In this document: in pieces, positions 30,543 to 42,009 of the stretch
How the letters are laid out: every line of letters begins with the position of its first letter
Position numbering within the stretch: position 1 is the stretch's first letter
From: Chelydra serpentina
Lineage: Eukaryota; Chordata; Testudines; Chelydridae
Reading direction: 5' to 3'
DNA length: 64,000 bases
Assembly: GCA_037349315.1 (NCBI GenBank)
Contig: JBAIAC010000042.1
Location: 7,068,001 to 7,132,000 of the forward strand
Position numbers and translations under genes: made by a program
Notes under the pieces: generated by a model
Told to the model about the DNA's origin: nothing
Databases searched by the model: none
The model's input: only the letters and a program-made list of their open reading frames with translations

Positions 30543-32405
30543 ACTCCTCCTAATACATCCCAGAATGATGTTTGCTTTTTTTGCAACAGTATTACACTGT
30601 TGACTCATATTTAGTTTGAGATCATAGAATCATAGACTCTCAGGGTTAGAAGGGACCTCAGGAGGTCATCTAGTCCAACCCCCTGCTCAAAGCAGGACCA
30701 ACCCCAACTAAATCATCCCAGCCAGGGCTTTGTCAAGCATGACCTTAAAAACCTCTAAGGAAGGAGATTCCACCACCTCCCTAGGTAACCCATTCCAGTG
30801 CTTCACCACCCTACTAGTGAAAAAGTTTTTCCTAATATCCAACCTAAACCTCCCCCTCTGCAACTTGAGACCATTACTCCTTGTTCGGTCATCTTCTACC
30901 ACTGAGAACAGTCTAGATCCATCCACTTTGGAACCCCCTTTCAAGTAGTTGAAAGCAGCTGTCAAATCCCCCCGCACTCTTCTCTTCTGCAGGCTAAACA
31001 ATCCCAGTTCCCTCAGCCTCTCCTCATAAGTCATGTGCTCCAGCCCCCTAATCGTTTTTGTTGCCCTCCGCTGGACTCTTTCCAATTTATCCACATCCTT
31101 CTTGTAGTGTGGGGCCCAAAACTGGACACAGTACTCCAAATGAGGCCTCACCAGTGCCGAATAGAGGGGAATAATCACCTCCCTCGATCTGCTGGAAATG
31201 CCCCTACTTATACAACCCAAAATTCCATTAGCCTTCTTGGCAACAAGGGCACATTGTTGACTCATATTCAGCTTTTCGTCCACTGTAACCCCTAGGTCCT
31301 TTTCTGCAGAACTACTGCCCAGCCATTCGGTCTTTAGTCTGTAGCAGTGCATTGGATTCTCCGTCCTAAGTGCATGACTCTGCACTTCTCCTTGTTGAAC
31401 CTCATCATATTTCTTTTGGCCCAATCCTCTAATTTGTCTAGGTCCCTCTGTATCCTATCCCTACCCTCCAGTGTATCAAACACTCCTCCCAGTTTAGTGT
31501 CATCTGCAAACTTGCTAAGGGTGCAGTCCACATCATCCTCCAGATCGTTGATGAAGATATTGAACAAAAACGGCCCCAGCACCGACACTTGGGGCACTCC
31601 ACTTGATACCGGCTGCCAACTAGACATGAAGCCATGCATCCAGCCAGTTTTCTATCCACCTTACCGTCCATTCATCCAGCCCATACTTCTTTAATTTGCT
31701 GGCAAGATCACTGTGGGAGACTGTATCAAAAACTTTGCTAAAGTCAAGAAATAGCACATCCACTGGTTTCCCCTCATCCACAGAGCCAGTTATCTCATCA
31801 TGGAAAGCAATTAGGTTAGTCAGGCATGACTTGCCCTTGGTGAATCCATGCTGACTGTTCCTGATCACTTTCCCCTCCTTTAAGTGGTTCAGAATTGATT
31901 CCCTGAGGACCTGTTCCATGATTTTTCCAGGGACTGAGGTGAGACTGACTGGCCTGTAGTTCCCCGGATCTTCCTTCTTCCCCTTTTTAAAGATTGGCAC
32001 TACATTAGCTTTTTTCCAGTCATCCGGGACCTCCCCCGATTGCCATGAATTGCCAAAGATAATGGCCAATGGCTCTGCAATCGCATTGGCCAACTCCTTT
32101 AGCACCCTCAGATGCAGTGCATCCGGCCCCATGGACTTGTGCTCGTCCAACTTTTCTAAATAGTCCCGAACTACTTCTTTCTCCACAGAGGGTTGGTTGC
32201 CTCCTCACCATACCGTGCTGCGGAGTGCATCTGCCTGGGAGCTGACCTTGTCTGTGAAGACAGAGGCAAAAAAAGCATTGAGTACACTAGCTTTCTCCAC
32301 ATCCTCTGTCACTAGATCCACTATGACTCCAGACCCCCAGATTCATTTACATATGACTCCTTCCTAGGCAATCATTTCCCATCTTGTATGTGTGTAACAG
32401 TTTGT
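30543..32405 (-). mobile_element. Older CR1, split by a younger CR1
   Basis: The outer parts, 30543-30621 ('tgatgtttgctttttttgcaac', 'actgttgactcatatttagttt') and 32316-32405 ('gatccactatgactccag', 'ccttcctaggcaatcatttccc'), join into one continuous reversed CR1. The break falls at 'tttgag|atccacta'. Confidence 0.7.
30622..32315 (-). mobile_element. CR1 LINE with reverse transcriptase, frameshifted, nested
   Basis: Reversed CR1 ORF2 and 3' UTR, 5'-truncated. Pieces of the frame at 32186-31620, 31639-31334 and 31424-30708 lie in three different frames, so there are at least two frameshifts. Motifs match the copy at 23.3-25.3 kb ([52 protein letters not shown] or its shifted form SSGVPQ). The terminal 'atcatagaatcatagac' marks the 3' end at 30622. 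Confidence 0.9.
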
Positions 32406-32866
32406 TCCTTCCTTTTATGAAAATGGAAAGATTTTGTTTTTATTCCAGTTCTGAACACAAACAAATGTATAATCCTTGCAAGTTGTCACATAATGGCATT
32501 GTTACAAACACAAACACATGCTCACGAGTAACTTTGTGTTTCACAGATTCATCCAAGAAACAATTTAACAGGGATAAGCTAGAGCTACTCTGCAAAAAAA
32601 TGTGTTCTTAACTTAGGTTAGCCAACCTTTATTAGCAAACTTAGTTTAAAGTAGTAGTGCAGATATGGCAACTCGGCTTTTAACTTTGGTTAGCAGTTCA
32701 AATCCAACCCGAGGCTCACTTATAGGCTATAAATCAAGCTCCTAACCTGAGTTAAATATCAAGTTGCTGTGTCTTCACTGCTATTTTAAACCACGTTAGC
32801 GATCAAAGTTTTTTAGACCAACCTGAGTTAAGAACACCCCTAATTTCTCATACCTAGGAGTATGTC
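32406..32866. other. Intergenic, no gene seen
   Basis: Contains 'ggaaagattttgtttttattcc' (as in 29895-30185) and then 'gttagcagttcaaatccaacccgaggc' type sequence. No coding signal. Confidence 0.3.
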
Positions 32867-33150
32867 TACACTGGAGCTGGAGGAGTAATTATACCCACTG
32901 TAACTTTGACAAAGCTAGCATGCTGTAAATAGTATTTTAGCCATAGCTGCACAGGCAGTGAGACGAGCTACCCACCCCGAGTCCTATCCCATCTGAAAAC
33001 CCAGGTATGTATTCAGGAATTTACTTCATCCTGTCAACCATGCAGCTACCACTACACTGATATTTTACATGCACTAGCTTGATCAAAGCTAGAGCGGGTA
33101 CATCAGCCTAAGCTAGAAATTTCTCTTCTTGCTCCAGTATAGACACACCA
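32867..33150. mobile_element. MITE with tatgtctacactggagc termini
   Basis: The left end 'gtatgtctacactggagctgg' and the right end 'ttgctccagtatagacacacc' are inverted repeats. The interior includes 'aaagctagcatgctg' facing 'tgcactagcttgatcaaagctag'. It is absent from the matching place in duplication copy B. Confidence 0.7.
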
Positions 33151-34329
33151 AAAAGGGTTTGCAGGACTGGACCCTTCAAATGTTCCTAGAAGTATGATCA
33201 CACTATTAACAAATGGTAAGAATTAACTACTGAATGGTACTTACTGAAATATCATGTTCTAGGTACATAGAGATGGAATGCTTTCAAATTTCCCTGCAGA
33301 CCCGAGATTCCAAATCTCTGGAACGTCTTCATTGACTCCAAAGGGTGCATGTGTCTATCTGGCAGGATGAGAGTGTTTTATTTATCTGCATTGTATCCCT
33401 TGGGAGACAATCGCTGAAGCATTTCATATTATGACTAATAATGGATGGAATAGGCAGCTTCATGATTATTCCACTTTGGTGCAGTACGTGGGTGTCATCT
33501 GGTAGCAGAGCATGCATTTTAATTCATTATTAATTGTTTCCGATTGTCGCAAGATGAACGAGAGCTAAAATTAATTAGTCTTGTCTTTGTGTCTGTGAAC
33601 TGGAAGGGATGAAATGAGAAAAGCCTTCAAAAAACACTGCAAGCTGAAGTCAGGTTGGAAACTTGGGGGGAGGGGAGGTTTTTTTAAAAAAAACTTTTCA
33701 TTGTGCATGAGTCATCTCCCATTTACACCAGATTTAAATCAGTGTAACTCAATTTGGCCATGTTTTTAGCCCCACCCCATCCCCTTTTCTCCACTCCAGC
33801 AGTGCCAAAGGGCCCATTACGCCAGTTTAATTAGCCCGCAGTGTATTTCCCCTGCAAAGGATGAATGCCAGACCCAGGTATAAGGGAAACTAGAGACAGC
33901 TGGCTTGGCCATGAGTTTTTTTTACCCCCAATGATCCCTGGTTGTTGGAAGGGCCCCTTCACACCATAAGCACATTGGTGAAATTTAGGGAAGCCAAGAG
34001 GGTACTCTAAGTGGAAACAAGGCCTGAATAAGCCTTCAAATTGGCTTATTTGAACAGAGAGAACAGAGAACCATAAAAGCATCTTACATCATCTTTCAGT
34101 GATCTTTCCTTCCTCCTACCAAGTTACTGGTGCATGCATGGCACAGAATGGACACAGCAGATAAAGTAGGCACTAACTTCAGCAGTTTTAGCCTAATTAA
34201 AAAACAGTGCAATCGAAAAGAAGAATCAAGATCATTGCCTTTGATAGAGTTATTGAGTTGATTTGCTTTGGAGTGAATGAGTGTAGGAGCAAGCCTTTTG
34301 ACACTAATTAAGCTATTCCTGATACTCAC

Positions 34330-34620
34330 TCAAGTGAGTGCGAGAAGAATCCTGTCCACTGATTCCATTGTAGTTACTCCTGATTTACACTGGGATGAGT
34401 GAGTCCAGAATCAGACTCCTTCATTCCAATGAAGTTATTCCTGGTTTACAACAGAGTGAGTAGGAGCAGACTCAGGTCCATTTACTGCACTAGAGTTACT
34501 CCTGATTTACACTGGGATGAGGGGAGGAAAATTAGCTCCATTGACCCCAGCAGAGTTACCTTGGTATACAATGCAGATTTTGCTGGGGCCAGATCCTCAG
34601 CCCCACTCTGAGGAATGCGT
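34330..34620 (+). repeat. Tandem repeat, gttactcctgatttacactgggatgag unit
   Basis: The unit recurs at about 34374, 34432 (decayed), 34494 and 34555, with the spacer 'gagtgagtccagaatcagactcc'. It belongs to the palindromic 'gtgtaaatca' family also seen at 38125, 44490 and 52790. Confidence 0.65.
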
Positions 34621-35044
34621 GAAGAACACTCCCTCACGTATTGTGGCTTGCAGCCCAGGAAAGGGTTCCAAATCAGTCAATGTGTAGGGATGTTGAGATA
34701 TTGGAGTTTTGGTTTGGATCTTGGCCAATCTACCAAAGGCCAGGACTACTTATATCAATAGGAAGCCAGAATAATCAGCTTCTTGCAGTATTGTGACCTT
34801 TGTATGCAGCTGTGGACAAAAAATTCTCTTTGCTCAGATGCAGATTGTTACCTTTTCTTTCTGTGACCATGTGGTCCTCCTGATGTATAAGAATTGGTTC
34901 TAGAAAATAGTTTGGGAAAGGGAAATTATGGGAGATACTTACTTCTGCTGAGACTCTGCTTTTGCTTGTACTTTATTTTGGGTAGAAAGTAAACACATAA
35001 TGTAAAGACATATAAACCTGGACTGGTTGAAATTTTCTATGATA

Positions 35045-35195
35045 CGTCTTGTATAACCTTAACTCTGCCACCTTGTGTGATAGAATGTGATCCCCTATGT
35101 CTTAATGAATATGTAGCCTTAACTCTGACTTCTTAGGCAAGGCACTATGTGCAACTTTAACTCTGCACTTATTTTGCTACAGTGATAAGTAGAGA
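35045..35195. repeat. Degenerate about 40-bp local repeat, copy B
   Basis: Counterpart of 25617-25795: 'ataaccttaactctgccaccttgtgtgata' and two further decayed units. Confidence 0.5.
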
Positions 35196-35599
35196 AGAGA
35201 CAGAGATCAGGGTAATGGATATTAAATTGAATATTAAGTGTGGCTGCTGGACACGGAGAGACCCTGTGGTTCTCTAAGGCTCTCTAGGTCCCAGACCAAC
35301 TCTCAAAACTTCTGCAGCCAAATTTCAATCCACAGGATCTCCTTGAACCTTGGAATGGAGTAAATATTAATGGGAATGTACTGTACACAATGCTTTGGTA
35401 CTGTACACCATGCTGCATCTTCAGAATTAATGCATTCCCTCTTTTTTTCTCCCCAACTTAATTTCTAATGTGGTTGCATCACTATCCACCTTTCAGATCA
35501 ACAGCTGTGGTATAACACCAGATTTACTCTGTTTTCGCTCATTGACTTCAGTGGCCTTACTCCAGAATTATACAAGTCTACATGCGTGCAAAAGATGGA

Positions 35600-35725
35600 C
35601 CAGAAAGAAAGTGTGGTGCAATGGTTATGGTGTTAGCCTGGTACTCAGGAAACAGGCATTCAACTCCCTCTTCTGCCACAGATTTCTCATGTGACCATGG
35701 GAAAATAACATAGGTCCAGTTTTTG
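35600..35725 (+). repeat. MIR/CORE-SINE-type element, copy B
   Basis: 'gtggtgcaatggttatggtg', 'tactcaggaaacagg', 'ctcttctgccacagatttctc' and 'gtgaccatgggaaaataac'. Orthologous by position to 26205-26330, so it predates the duplication. Confidence 0.6.
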
Positions 35726-36477
35726 AAAGACATTTAGGTATTAAAATCAATGGGATTTAGGTGGCCGGGGCTATTGAAAATCCCACTAGGCACCTAAATA
35801 ACTTCAAAAATTTTGACCCTTCCATAAAAATTGTAAAAGGACATCAGGCCCAGATTTTTAAAAGTATTTTGGCATTGCTGTGCTCAGAATTGCACCACCT
35901 TACTTATTTAGGAGCTTAAGTCTCAATTTCAAAAGGGATTTAGGCACATAGGAGACAAAATTTCATTTACAGTCAGACCGATTTAGGCTCGTAAGTGCCT
36001 TACTCCCTTTTGAAAATGAGACTTAGGCTCCTAAATCAGATAGGCTGACCACAGCATCGGCTAATACCTATAACAATCTTAGGGACAGATTTTCAATGGC
36101 ATTTATTTAGGGTACCTACAGATAGATGCCTACTGGGTTTTTAAAATGTAGCTAGGTCAATGGGAGTTAGGCGCCTAAACTTTTTAAGCATTTCTGAAAG
36201 TCCCATTAGGCGCCTATCTGCATACTGAGGCACCTAAACACCTTTACAAATCTGGCCATACTGCCTCATCGCTCCATCTTTAAAACTGAAATTATAGCAT
36301 TTTTCTAGAGCACAGGGGCACTATGAGGTTAGATTCGCTAAAGATTGTGAGGTGCTCAGCTACCATTTAAACGGGTCCAGATAAGGGCCTAATGTAGATA
36401 TATAGCCCTTAATGTGTTTCACTCTCAACGTAAAAGAATTGAGATGGAGACATATACAGTCAATCATATTCCTTTAT

Positions 36478-37431
36478 TCAACGGAGCCTTTTTCTCCCCA
36501 CCATTCTCCAGAAAGCGCCCTTCACTTCCTTGTTCCTCAGGCTGTAGATGATGGGGTTTAGCATGGGCGTGATGACAGTGTAGAACAGAGAGAGAAATTT
36601 GTCTGTGTCTGGTGTGTAGGAGGAATTGGGCTTCAGATACATAATGCAAGCAGAGCCAAAGAACAATGTCACCACCATGACGTGCGAGGAGCAGGTGGAG
36701 AAGGACTTCCTCCTGCCTTCCCCTGAGGGCATCCTCAGGATGGTGGAGATGATGCAGACGTAGGACACGAGGATCAGCACAAAGGGGAAGGTGACAAAGA
36801 ACAGAGCCACCATAAAGACAGCCATTTCATTGCGGGAGGTGTCCCCACAGGCTAGCTTCAGCAGTGGCGGGATGTCACAGAAGAAATGATTAATCTCATG
36901 GGATCTGCAGAAGGGTAGGGTGAATACCATGCTTGTGTGACCGAAGGACATGAGGAGACCACTGAGCCAGGAACCAGCAGCCAGTCCGGTGGACACCTTC
37001 CTGTTCATAACCATGGGGTAATGCAGAGGCTTGCATATTGCGGCATAGCGATCATAGGCCATGGACGCCAGGAGAAAACACTCTGACCCACCAAGGAAAA
37101 AAGAGAAATAGGTTTGTACAGCACAGCCAATGAAAGAGATGGTTTTATCCCCAGAGAGCAGATTCGCAAGCATCTTGGGGACATTGACTGATGTGTAGCA
37201 CATCTCCAGGAATGACAAGTTCCTGAGGAAGAAGTACATAGGGGTATGAAGGGCTGGGTCAGCCAATGTGAGGACAATGATTAGAAGGTTTCCAGCCAAG
37301 GTGACTATGTAGGTGACCAGAAACACTGAAAAAAATAAATGCTGCAAGCTGGGAATGTCAGAAAATCCCTTGAGAAAGAATCCAGTGATTGTTGTGCTGT
37401 TTCTTCCCACTATTTCTTGGCTATTTTTCAT
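36478..37431 (-). CDS. Olfactory receptor, OR5V1/family 10-like, intact (copy B)
   Basis: An intact odorant GPCR of 317 residues in one minus-strand exon, and the close paralogue of the OR at 27044-27988. From TM2 to the C terminus most residues are identical. It has Asn11-Ser-Thr (N-glycosylation), TM1 Gly-Asn, LHTPMYFFLRNLSFLE, MAYDRYAAIC at about 124-133, FFCDIPPLLKLACGDTS, MPSGEGRRKSFSTCSSH and PMLNPIIYSLRNKEVKGAF. Differences cluster in the N terminus and TM1 and at single sites in TM3-TM6 (for example MSFGHTSMVFTLPF against MSFGITSMLFTLPF). I start at ATG 37431, where 'gtttctttttcttcttcag' is followed by gATG. An upstream in-frame ATG (37464) translates the polypyrimidine tract as a run of Phe and is intronic. 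Its downstream flank is shared with the paralogue. Confidence 0.94.
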   Translation of the reverse strand: MKNSQEIVGRNSTTITGFFLKGFSDIPSLQHLFFSVFLVTYIVTLAGNLLIIVLTLADPALHTPMYFFLRNLSFLEMCYTSVNVPKMLANLLSGDKTISFIGCAVQTYFSFFLGGSECFLLASMAYDRYAAICKPLHYPMVMNRKVSTGLAAGSWLSGLLMSFGHTSMVFTLPFCRSHEINHFFCDIPPLLKLACGDTSRNEMAVFMVALFFVTFPFVLILVSYVCIISTILRMPSGEGRRKSFSTCSSHVMVVTLFFGSACIMYLKPNSSYTPDTDKFLSLFYTVITPMLNPIIYSLRNKEVKGAFWRMVGRKRLR

Positions 37432-37432
37432 C

Positions 37433-37452
37433 CTGAAGAAGAAAAAGAAACA
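37433..37452 (-). promoter_or_regulatory. Splice acceptor upstream of OR copy B
   Basis: On the minus strand 'tgtttctttttcttcttcag' abuts gATG, so the coding exon has almost no 5' UTR after the splice. Confidence 0.7.
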
Positions 37453-37499
37453 ATAGGTTGTCACAGAATACTTTCTGCTGCTCCACCATCCTCCACTGT

Positions 37500-38920
37500 C
37501 ATAACATTTCTCCAGATAATCTGAGTCTTCCTGTGAATTTTAGGAAGCCAAGAATTTTGTCTTTTTACAATTTGCTGCAACCTGTGTCTCTAATTCAGTA
37601 ATGCTCAGAGCTGTCCTATGCAACACTGCTTAGAACCCGAATGACTAGCTCATAAAGTTTGAATTACTGGGTACTCTGTGCTGGATCTTAGAGCAGTTCA
37701 GTGATGTGTGTTTTATGTGGCTTTTACCCATGGATCCTTTCCCCCCAGGTTTCTGACTAAAATGTGTTATGACATCCAGCAAATTTTCAAACAAGGTCAC
37801 TTTGGGGGTGAGCGGGGATGTATCTCATGAATGCCTTAACCAAATGACTCCAGTTTTACAACACCATTTCTAACCTAGTCCGTCCAATTTTCAAGTGGGT
37901 CTGCCTATGCATGTGGACTTTGAACACTTTGAAAACTCACCTTTTAAACAGACAGCTCTATGTAGTGTTAACTTTGGCGCAGTCCCATAAGGCCAAAAGT
38001 ATAAAAGTGACCAGTGATTTTGCCTGATTCTTCACTCTGTCACAAGCTCGATGCAAATGTAATTGATTTGGGTCTGTTTCACCACTGAGCTTCTATAGCT
38101 TTATGCCCCTGTAGGTCCAATGGGCCAGAATCATCTGGTGTAAATCAGTTAATGGAGCTACCTGGATTTACACTAGATAAGGATCTGGCCCTTGAAATTC
38201 AAAGGAGCTACAATAGTCTTAAAACTGGTGAAGTGAAGTACAAGTAATCAAGACCTATAGGATGACTGAAAATCAAGCTAAATTGTCCCAAGTTGGTCAT
38301 CCAAAAATGGAGACACTCAATACCTGTGGTAATATGGGTCAGGGCTCATAAAGCATGGACTACACAATGCATAGTACCTGATATATAGTAAAAGGAAATT
38401 ACCACTGACCTGAATAGGAAAAGATGTGAATCAAACCCTGGACTGCAAAAGCCCAAGATATGATGTATTTGAAATGAGTCCTAAGTCATACTGTCCCAAT
38501 CTACACCTGAGATCCTACCATCCCCATATTTGAGGTGTCTGAAATTCAAATCCAATTTAATTATCAAAATTTTGCAACTGCCCTCTATCTTCAAATGACT
38601 GAAAAAGTAGTAATTTTTTTTAATGGGAAAATGACCTGCCAATATGGACATTCTTATTATTTATATATGTATTTGTTAAGGACCAACAATATGCTTGGTG
38701 CTGTGTGCAACTAAATTACTAATATATGAATCACTGGAAGAACAACTCAGAAACAGCAACAAGCCAGATGCCTACAGATCCCTGCATGGAACGATCACAT
38801 CTGCAGACTCCTCAGCACAGTGACATACAAAGCTAAGGCAGACTTCTCACCAAATACAGAATTGGGGTTCACAAACTAGAAGTGGAAACTGGGAGGCACA
38901 AAAAAGTTTAAACACAGAGA
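37500..38920. other. Intergenic, no gene seen
   Basis: OR 5' flank. One 'ggccagaatcatctggtgtaaatcagttaatgg...tttacactagataaggatctggccc' palindrome lies at 38125-38190. There is otherwise no recognised repeat or coding. Confidence 0.35.
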
Positions 38921-38924
38921 GTAG

Positions 38925-39318
38925 TGGTGAAAAATTGCGGGAGAGTGGAGGAGAATTGGATTGACCCAAAACAAAAAAAATCCCATTTTTTCAGTGAAAT
39001 GCAAAAGTCAAAGACTTTCATTTTTAGGTCAAACAAAACATTTAATTTCACCCAAAATGAAACATTTCATTTAATTTTTAAGGGGTCTTCTACTTCAAAA
39101 TGGAAGCAAAATTTGAAATTAAAAGTCATTCCGAATTGAAAAATCAAAATGTTTCATTTAGAAAATGTCAAAACAAAATGTTTTCAATTTTTCAGTATTC
39201 TTTTTTTCATCTACAACAATTTGCTGAATTCAACATGAATCATGAACTGTTTTGCTTGACCTGAATACACATTTTTTAGTGGGAAGAAGTTTCATCCAAA
39301 AAAAATTCACCCAGCTCC
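38925..39318. repeat. AT-rich MITE-like element (agagctgg family)
   Basis: A/T-rich 'gaaaatgtcaaaacaaaatg' type sequence ends in 'aaaaaattcacccagctc' at 39318, the complement of the family edge. Non-coding. Confidence 0.5.
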
Positions 39319-40659
39319 GCAGTGATTATGCAGCCAATGTGACAGAAGAGAGATTGTGATGGAGAGACACTTTCATCTCCAATGCACCAAATATGAGAAA
39401 GATCAAGAGATTCTGCAAACTATCAAGAACCATAAAAGACAGCCTATGAAAAGCAAGGTGGAAAAAAGCGTTCCCAAACTCTGGGAGAAAGGCAGAGACA
39501 ACATGCCACCTACCCAATGAGCAGATGGTCTGGAACAGATGATTATGAGAAATAATTATGATTATGAGACACAGCGGTTCATACTCCAAATCAAAGCTAA
39601 TATGAAGATTTTCCGCCCCTGTGGAAAAACAAAGACACTTTTATTCCAGAATAAGAGCATCCACACTGGGAGTTAATCAGGAAAATCTATTCCAGAATAA
39701 CCCTCTCCGTACACAACTGTGTAAATCTTTATGGGAGTGGGTGAACGAATAATCCCACTGCAAGCTTCTTGTGGCAGTAAGCACTGCCCTCTGAAGTAAG
39801 GGATCACAGGGCTTGACACTTAAATGTTCCTAGAAGTAAGTGGCATTAAACAGTTGGAAAAAGACCACGAACTTAAAATTGGAGAGTTTTGCACTTACTG
39901 AAATTCGGGAACGTTTCTGTCCAGTCCTCACCAACTAGCTGCATCAAGGACCACTTCCTGATGCACATCTGGAACAGAGGGTGGTGATTTCTTCAAGCAC
40001 TCCAAAGGATGCATTGCTTCATCAGGCAGAATGGCAGTTTTTATTAATTATCTCCACTGTCCCCTTTGGGAGTTGATTTCCTGACTATTTCATAGTCTGA
40101 ATCACTCCATGATGATGATAATGATTTGTAATGCAGTTGCACCTAAGAGCTCAAATCATGGACCAAGCCCTGCATTGTGCTAGGCATTGTATAAACACGC
40201 AACAAAAAGACAGTCACTTCCCCAAAGACCTTTCAACCTAAGTAATGTGTTAATATAAGATTGTTCTGCTTTGATTAAGTGTGCAAGGGAACTCTCACAG
40301 CAGAGCATGCGTATATTACTTTATATTATTAATTCAAATTGTTAATTCAAATTGTTTTTTTTTATCATTAACTATTACTGATGGCCACAAAACGAATGAC
40401 ATCAGAACTCATTTAGTTTTCTGGGAAGTGCTAGCGATGAGATAAGAATGACCCAATACCCCACTGCTGGTCAATTTGGAGATTTGAAGATACGTTTGTT
40501 TGACTTTTCATGGCCCTTATTTAACATACTGTAGAAGAGTAAATTGGCTCCTTTGCTCCTGATTTCCATGAGCGTGAAGATGAACGGCCCCAAGATTAGT
40601 GTCCCATTGTGCTAGGCGCTGTACAGACACACTGGAAGAGACACTTGCAGTCCTCAAAG

Positions 40660-40960
40660 GCTTAAAATCTAAAGATGCAAGACAGACAAAGGTGAGGCGG
40701 GGAGGGGGGAGGTGGAGAAACAGAGGGCCAGAGAGGAGAAATGACGGATTCCAAGGTCAGCCAGCAGGAGAGTGGTTGAGTCAAGAATTGAACCATGTGT
40801 TTTACCTATGAGATGCACTGCATCTACCTAGCTAGCAATCAGGAACACACTGATAGTCAGCATGGTCTAGGGGTAGGACACTGGAGTCAAGACATTTGGG
40901 GCCTCGGTTCTGTTCAAAGCTCTATTGCTGTATCCCTGCTATGCCACAACATACAATGGT
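40660..40960. repeat. MIR-type SINE remnants
   Basis: 'agaaacagagggccagagagg...ccaaggtcagccagcag' (40715-40770) looks like a reversed MIR tail. 'catggtctaggggtaggacactgg' (40860) looks like a forward tRNA-like head. Both are decayed. Confidence 0.35.
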
Positions 40961-41194
40961 TTATCCCTCATATATCTACACCCAGATCTGCCTGTGAGAG
41001 TTATGTAATGTTGGCAGCAACACCAATAGTCTCCCTTTGCTCGCATTTAGCTGTATTCTAGCCACAGGAGCATTGGGGTCAGGCAAGGCCATCACAAGAA
41101 CCTGGGCTCTTTTTTTTAATCTCAGTCTTTTATGGAAGGTGATGTCATCTGATGATGTAACTGTCAATTCCACAACAAAAGATAAACTACCCGA

Positions 41195-42009
41195 GTGTGG
41201 GAAATTGCAGGGTTAGGCCCGTCACAGTCAGGAAATGATGAAGTTGCACACTCCACTGCTCTCCTGTGCGATGTAGCGAAAGGCAGCCTGTTCGGAAAAA
41301 AATCTCCTAATACGTTTATTAAAGTTTACCATGACTCAATTTCAACACAAGAATTCCTTTATTGATCCAAAGGTCACTCGGTGTTGATTACATCCCAAAT
41401 ACAAATACGAGCATATGCCCATTTATACTCTACCTCCTAGCAATAATTCAGTTATAAGCATTGTCCAAATACCCAAAAGAGGATCAGGCTCGGGAGATAC
41501 TTTCCCATTATGATGTGACTCCACAGGGGTAATAAAAAGCTCTCACAAAGAAACCTCTACATACCTTATCTTTTATACACTATACTAAATAAGAGATGTC
41601 ATTGCTGGATCTTGATACTTAGCTAAGGCCAGAAGAGGCAGTTAAGACAAGGTTAATGATAGGGTCTCTCTCTTCAAGGTTTCTTCTTATCTTATTTTGC
41701 CATATTTCTTTCCAGCAACTGGACTAAACATTTCTTTTGAAACAACCCATATAGCATTAACTATTGACTGCACCAGGTACCCAATTAACCATATTTTCTT
41801 TATTTTGATGACCTCAACCCAACCCTTAAATAAGATACCGCTGTATTTCAAGGATTGCTACTCTTTTAACACAAACAACCCTTTTCTTTTCTCATGATCT
41901 CAGGTCTTTTTGGTCACATGCTTTTTGGGCCTATCGCTCATGTTAACATCCAAACTCAGTTTAAAACCACAGTTGACTCAGGCCTAACGTAAGCCTGTAT
42001 TCCTACACA
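41195..42009 (-). mobile_element. Candidate solo LTR of an endogenous retrovirus
   Basis: On the minus strand the block runs from TGTGTAGGAAT (42009) to ATTTCCCACA (41195), short inverted TG...CA termini. It has a TATA-like TATAAAAG at 41577 and AATAAAGG at 41363, about 214 bases further on, in LTR order. No clear target duplication and no internal viral genes are visible, so it would be a solo LTR. The right flank continues 'gccttaactctgcccgc', the OR-flank repeat. Confidence 0.5.

Larger units (their letters stand above)
25345..33720. repeat. Tandem segmental duplication, copy A
   Basis: Two anchors match copy B in the same order. First, 25345-27990, which includes OR downstream flank and the OR gene, matches 34765-37432. 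Second, about 33165-33530, upstream of the OR, matches 39812-40335; both contain 'actccaaagg.tgcat' and 'cagcagagcatgc'-like phrases. Copy A has gained the nested CR1 at 30622-32315 and a MITE at 32867-33150. Sequence between the anchors is too decayed to align by eye. The upstream limit is approximate. Confidence 0.75.
34765..40450. repeat. Tandem segmental duplication, copy B
   Basis: Partner of copy A. Opening phrase 'aatcagcttcttgcagtattgtgacctttgta' against 'aatcagcttcttgctttattgggacctttgta' at 25356. It holds the OR at 36478-37431 and the upstream anchor 39812-40335. It lacks the CR1 and MITE insertions of copy A. Confidence 0.75.

Noticed and set aside
37432..37464. In-frame upstream ATG extending OR copy B
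   Set aside because: The added residues are a Phe run translated from the polypyrimidine tract of an acceptor.
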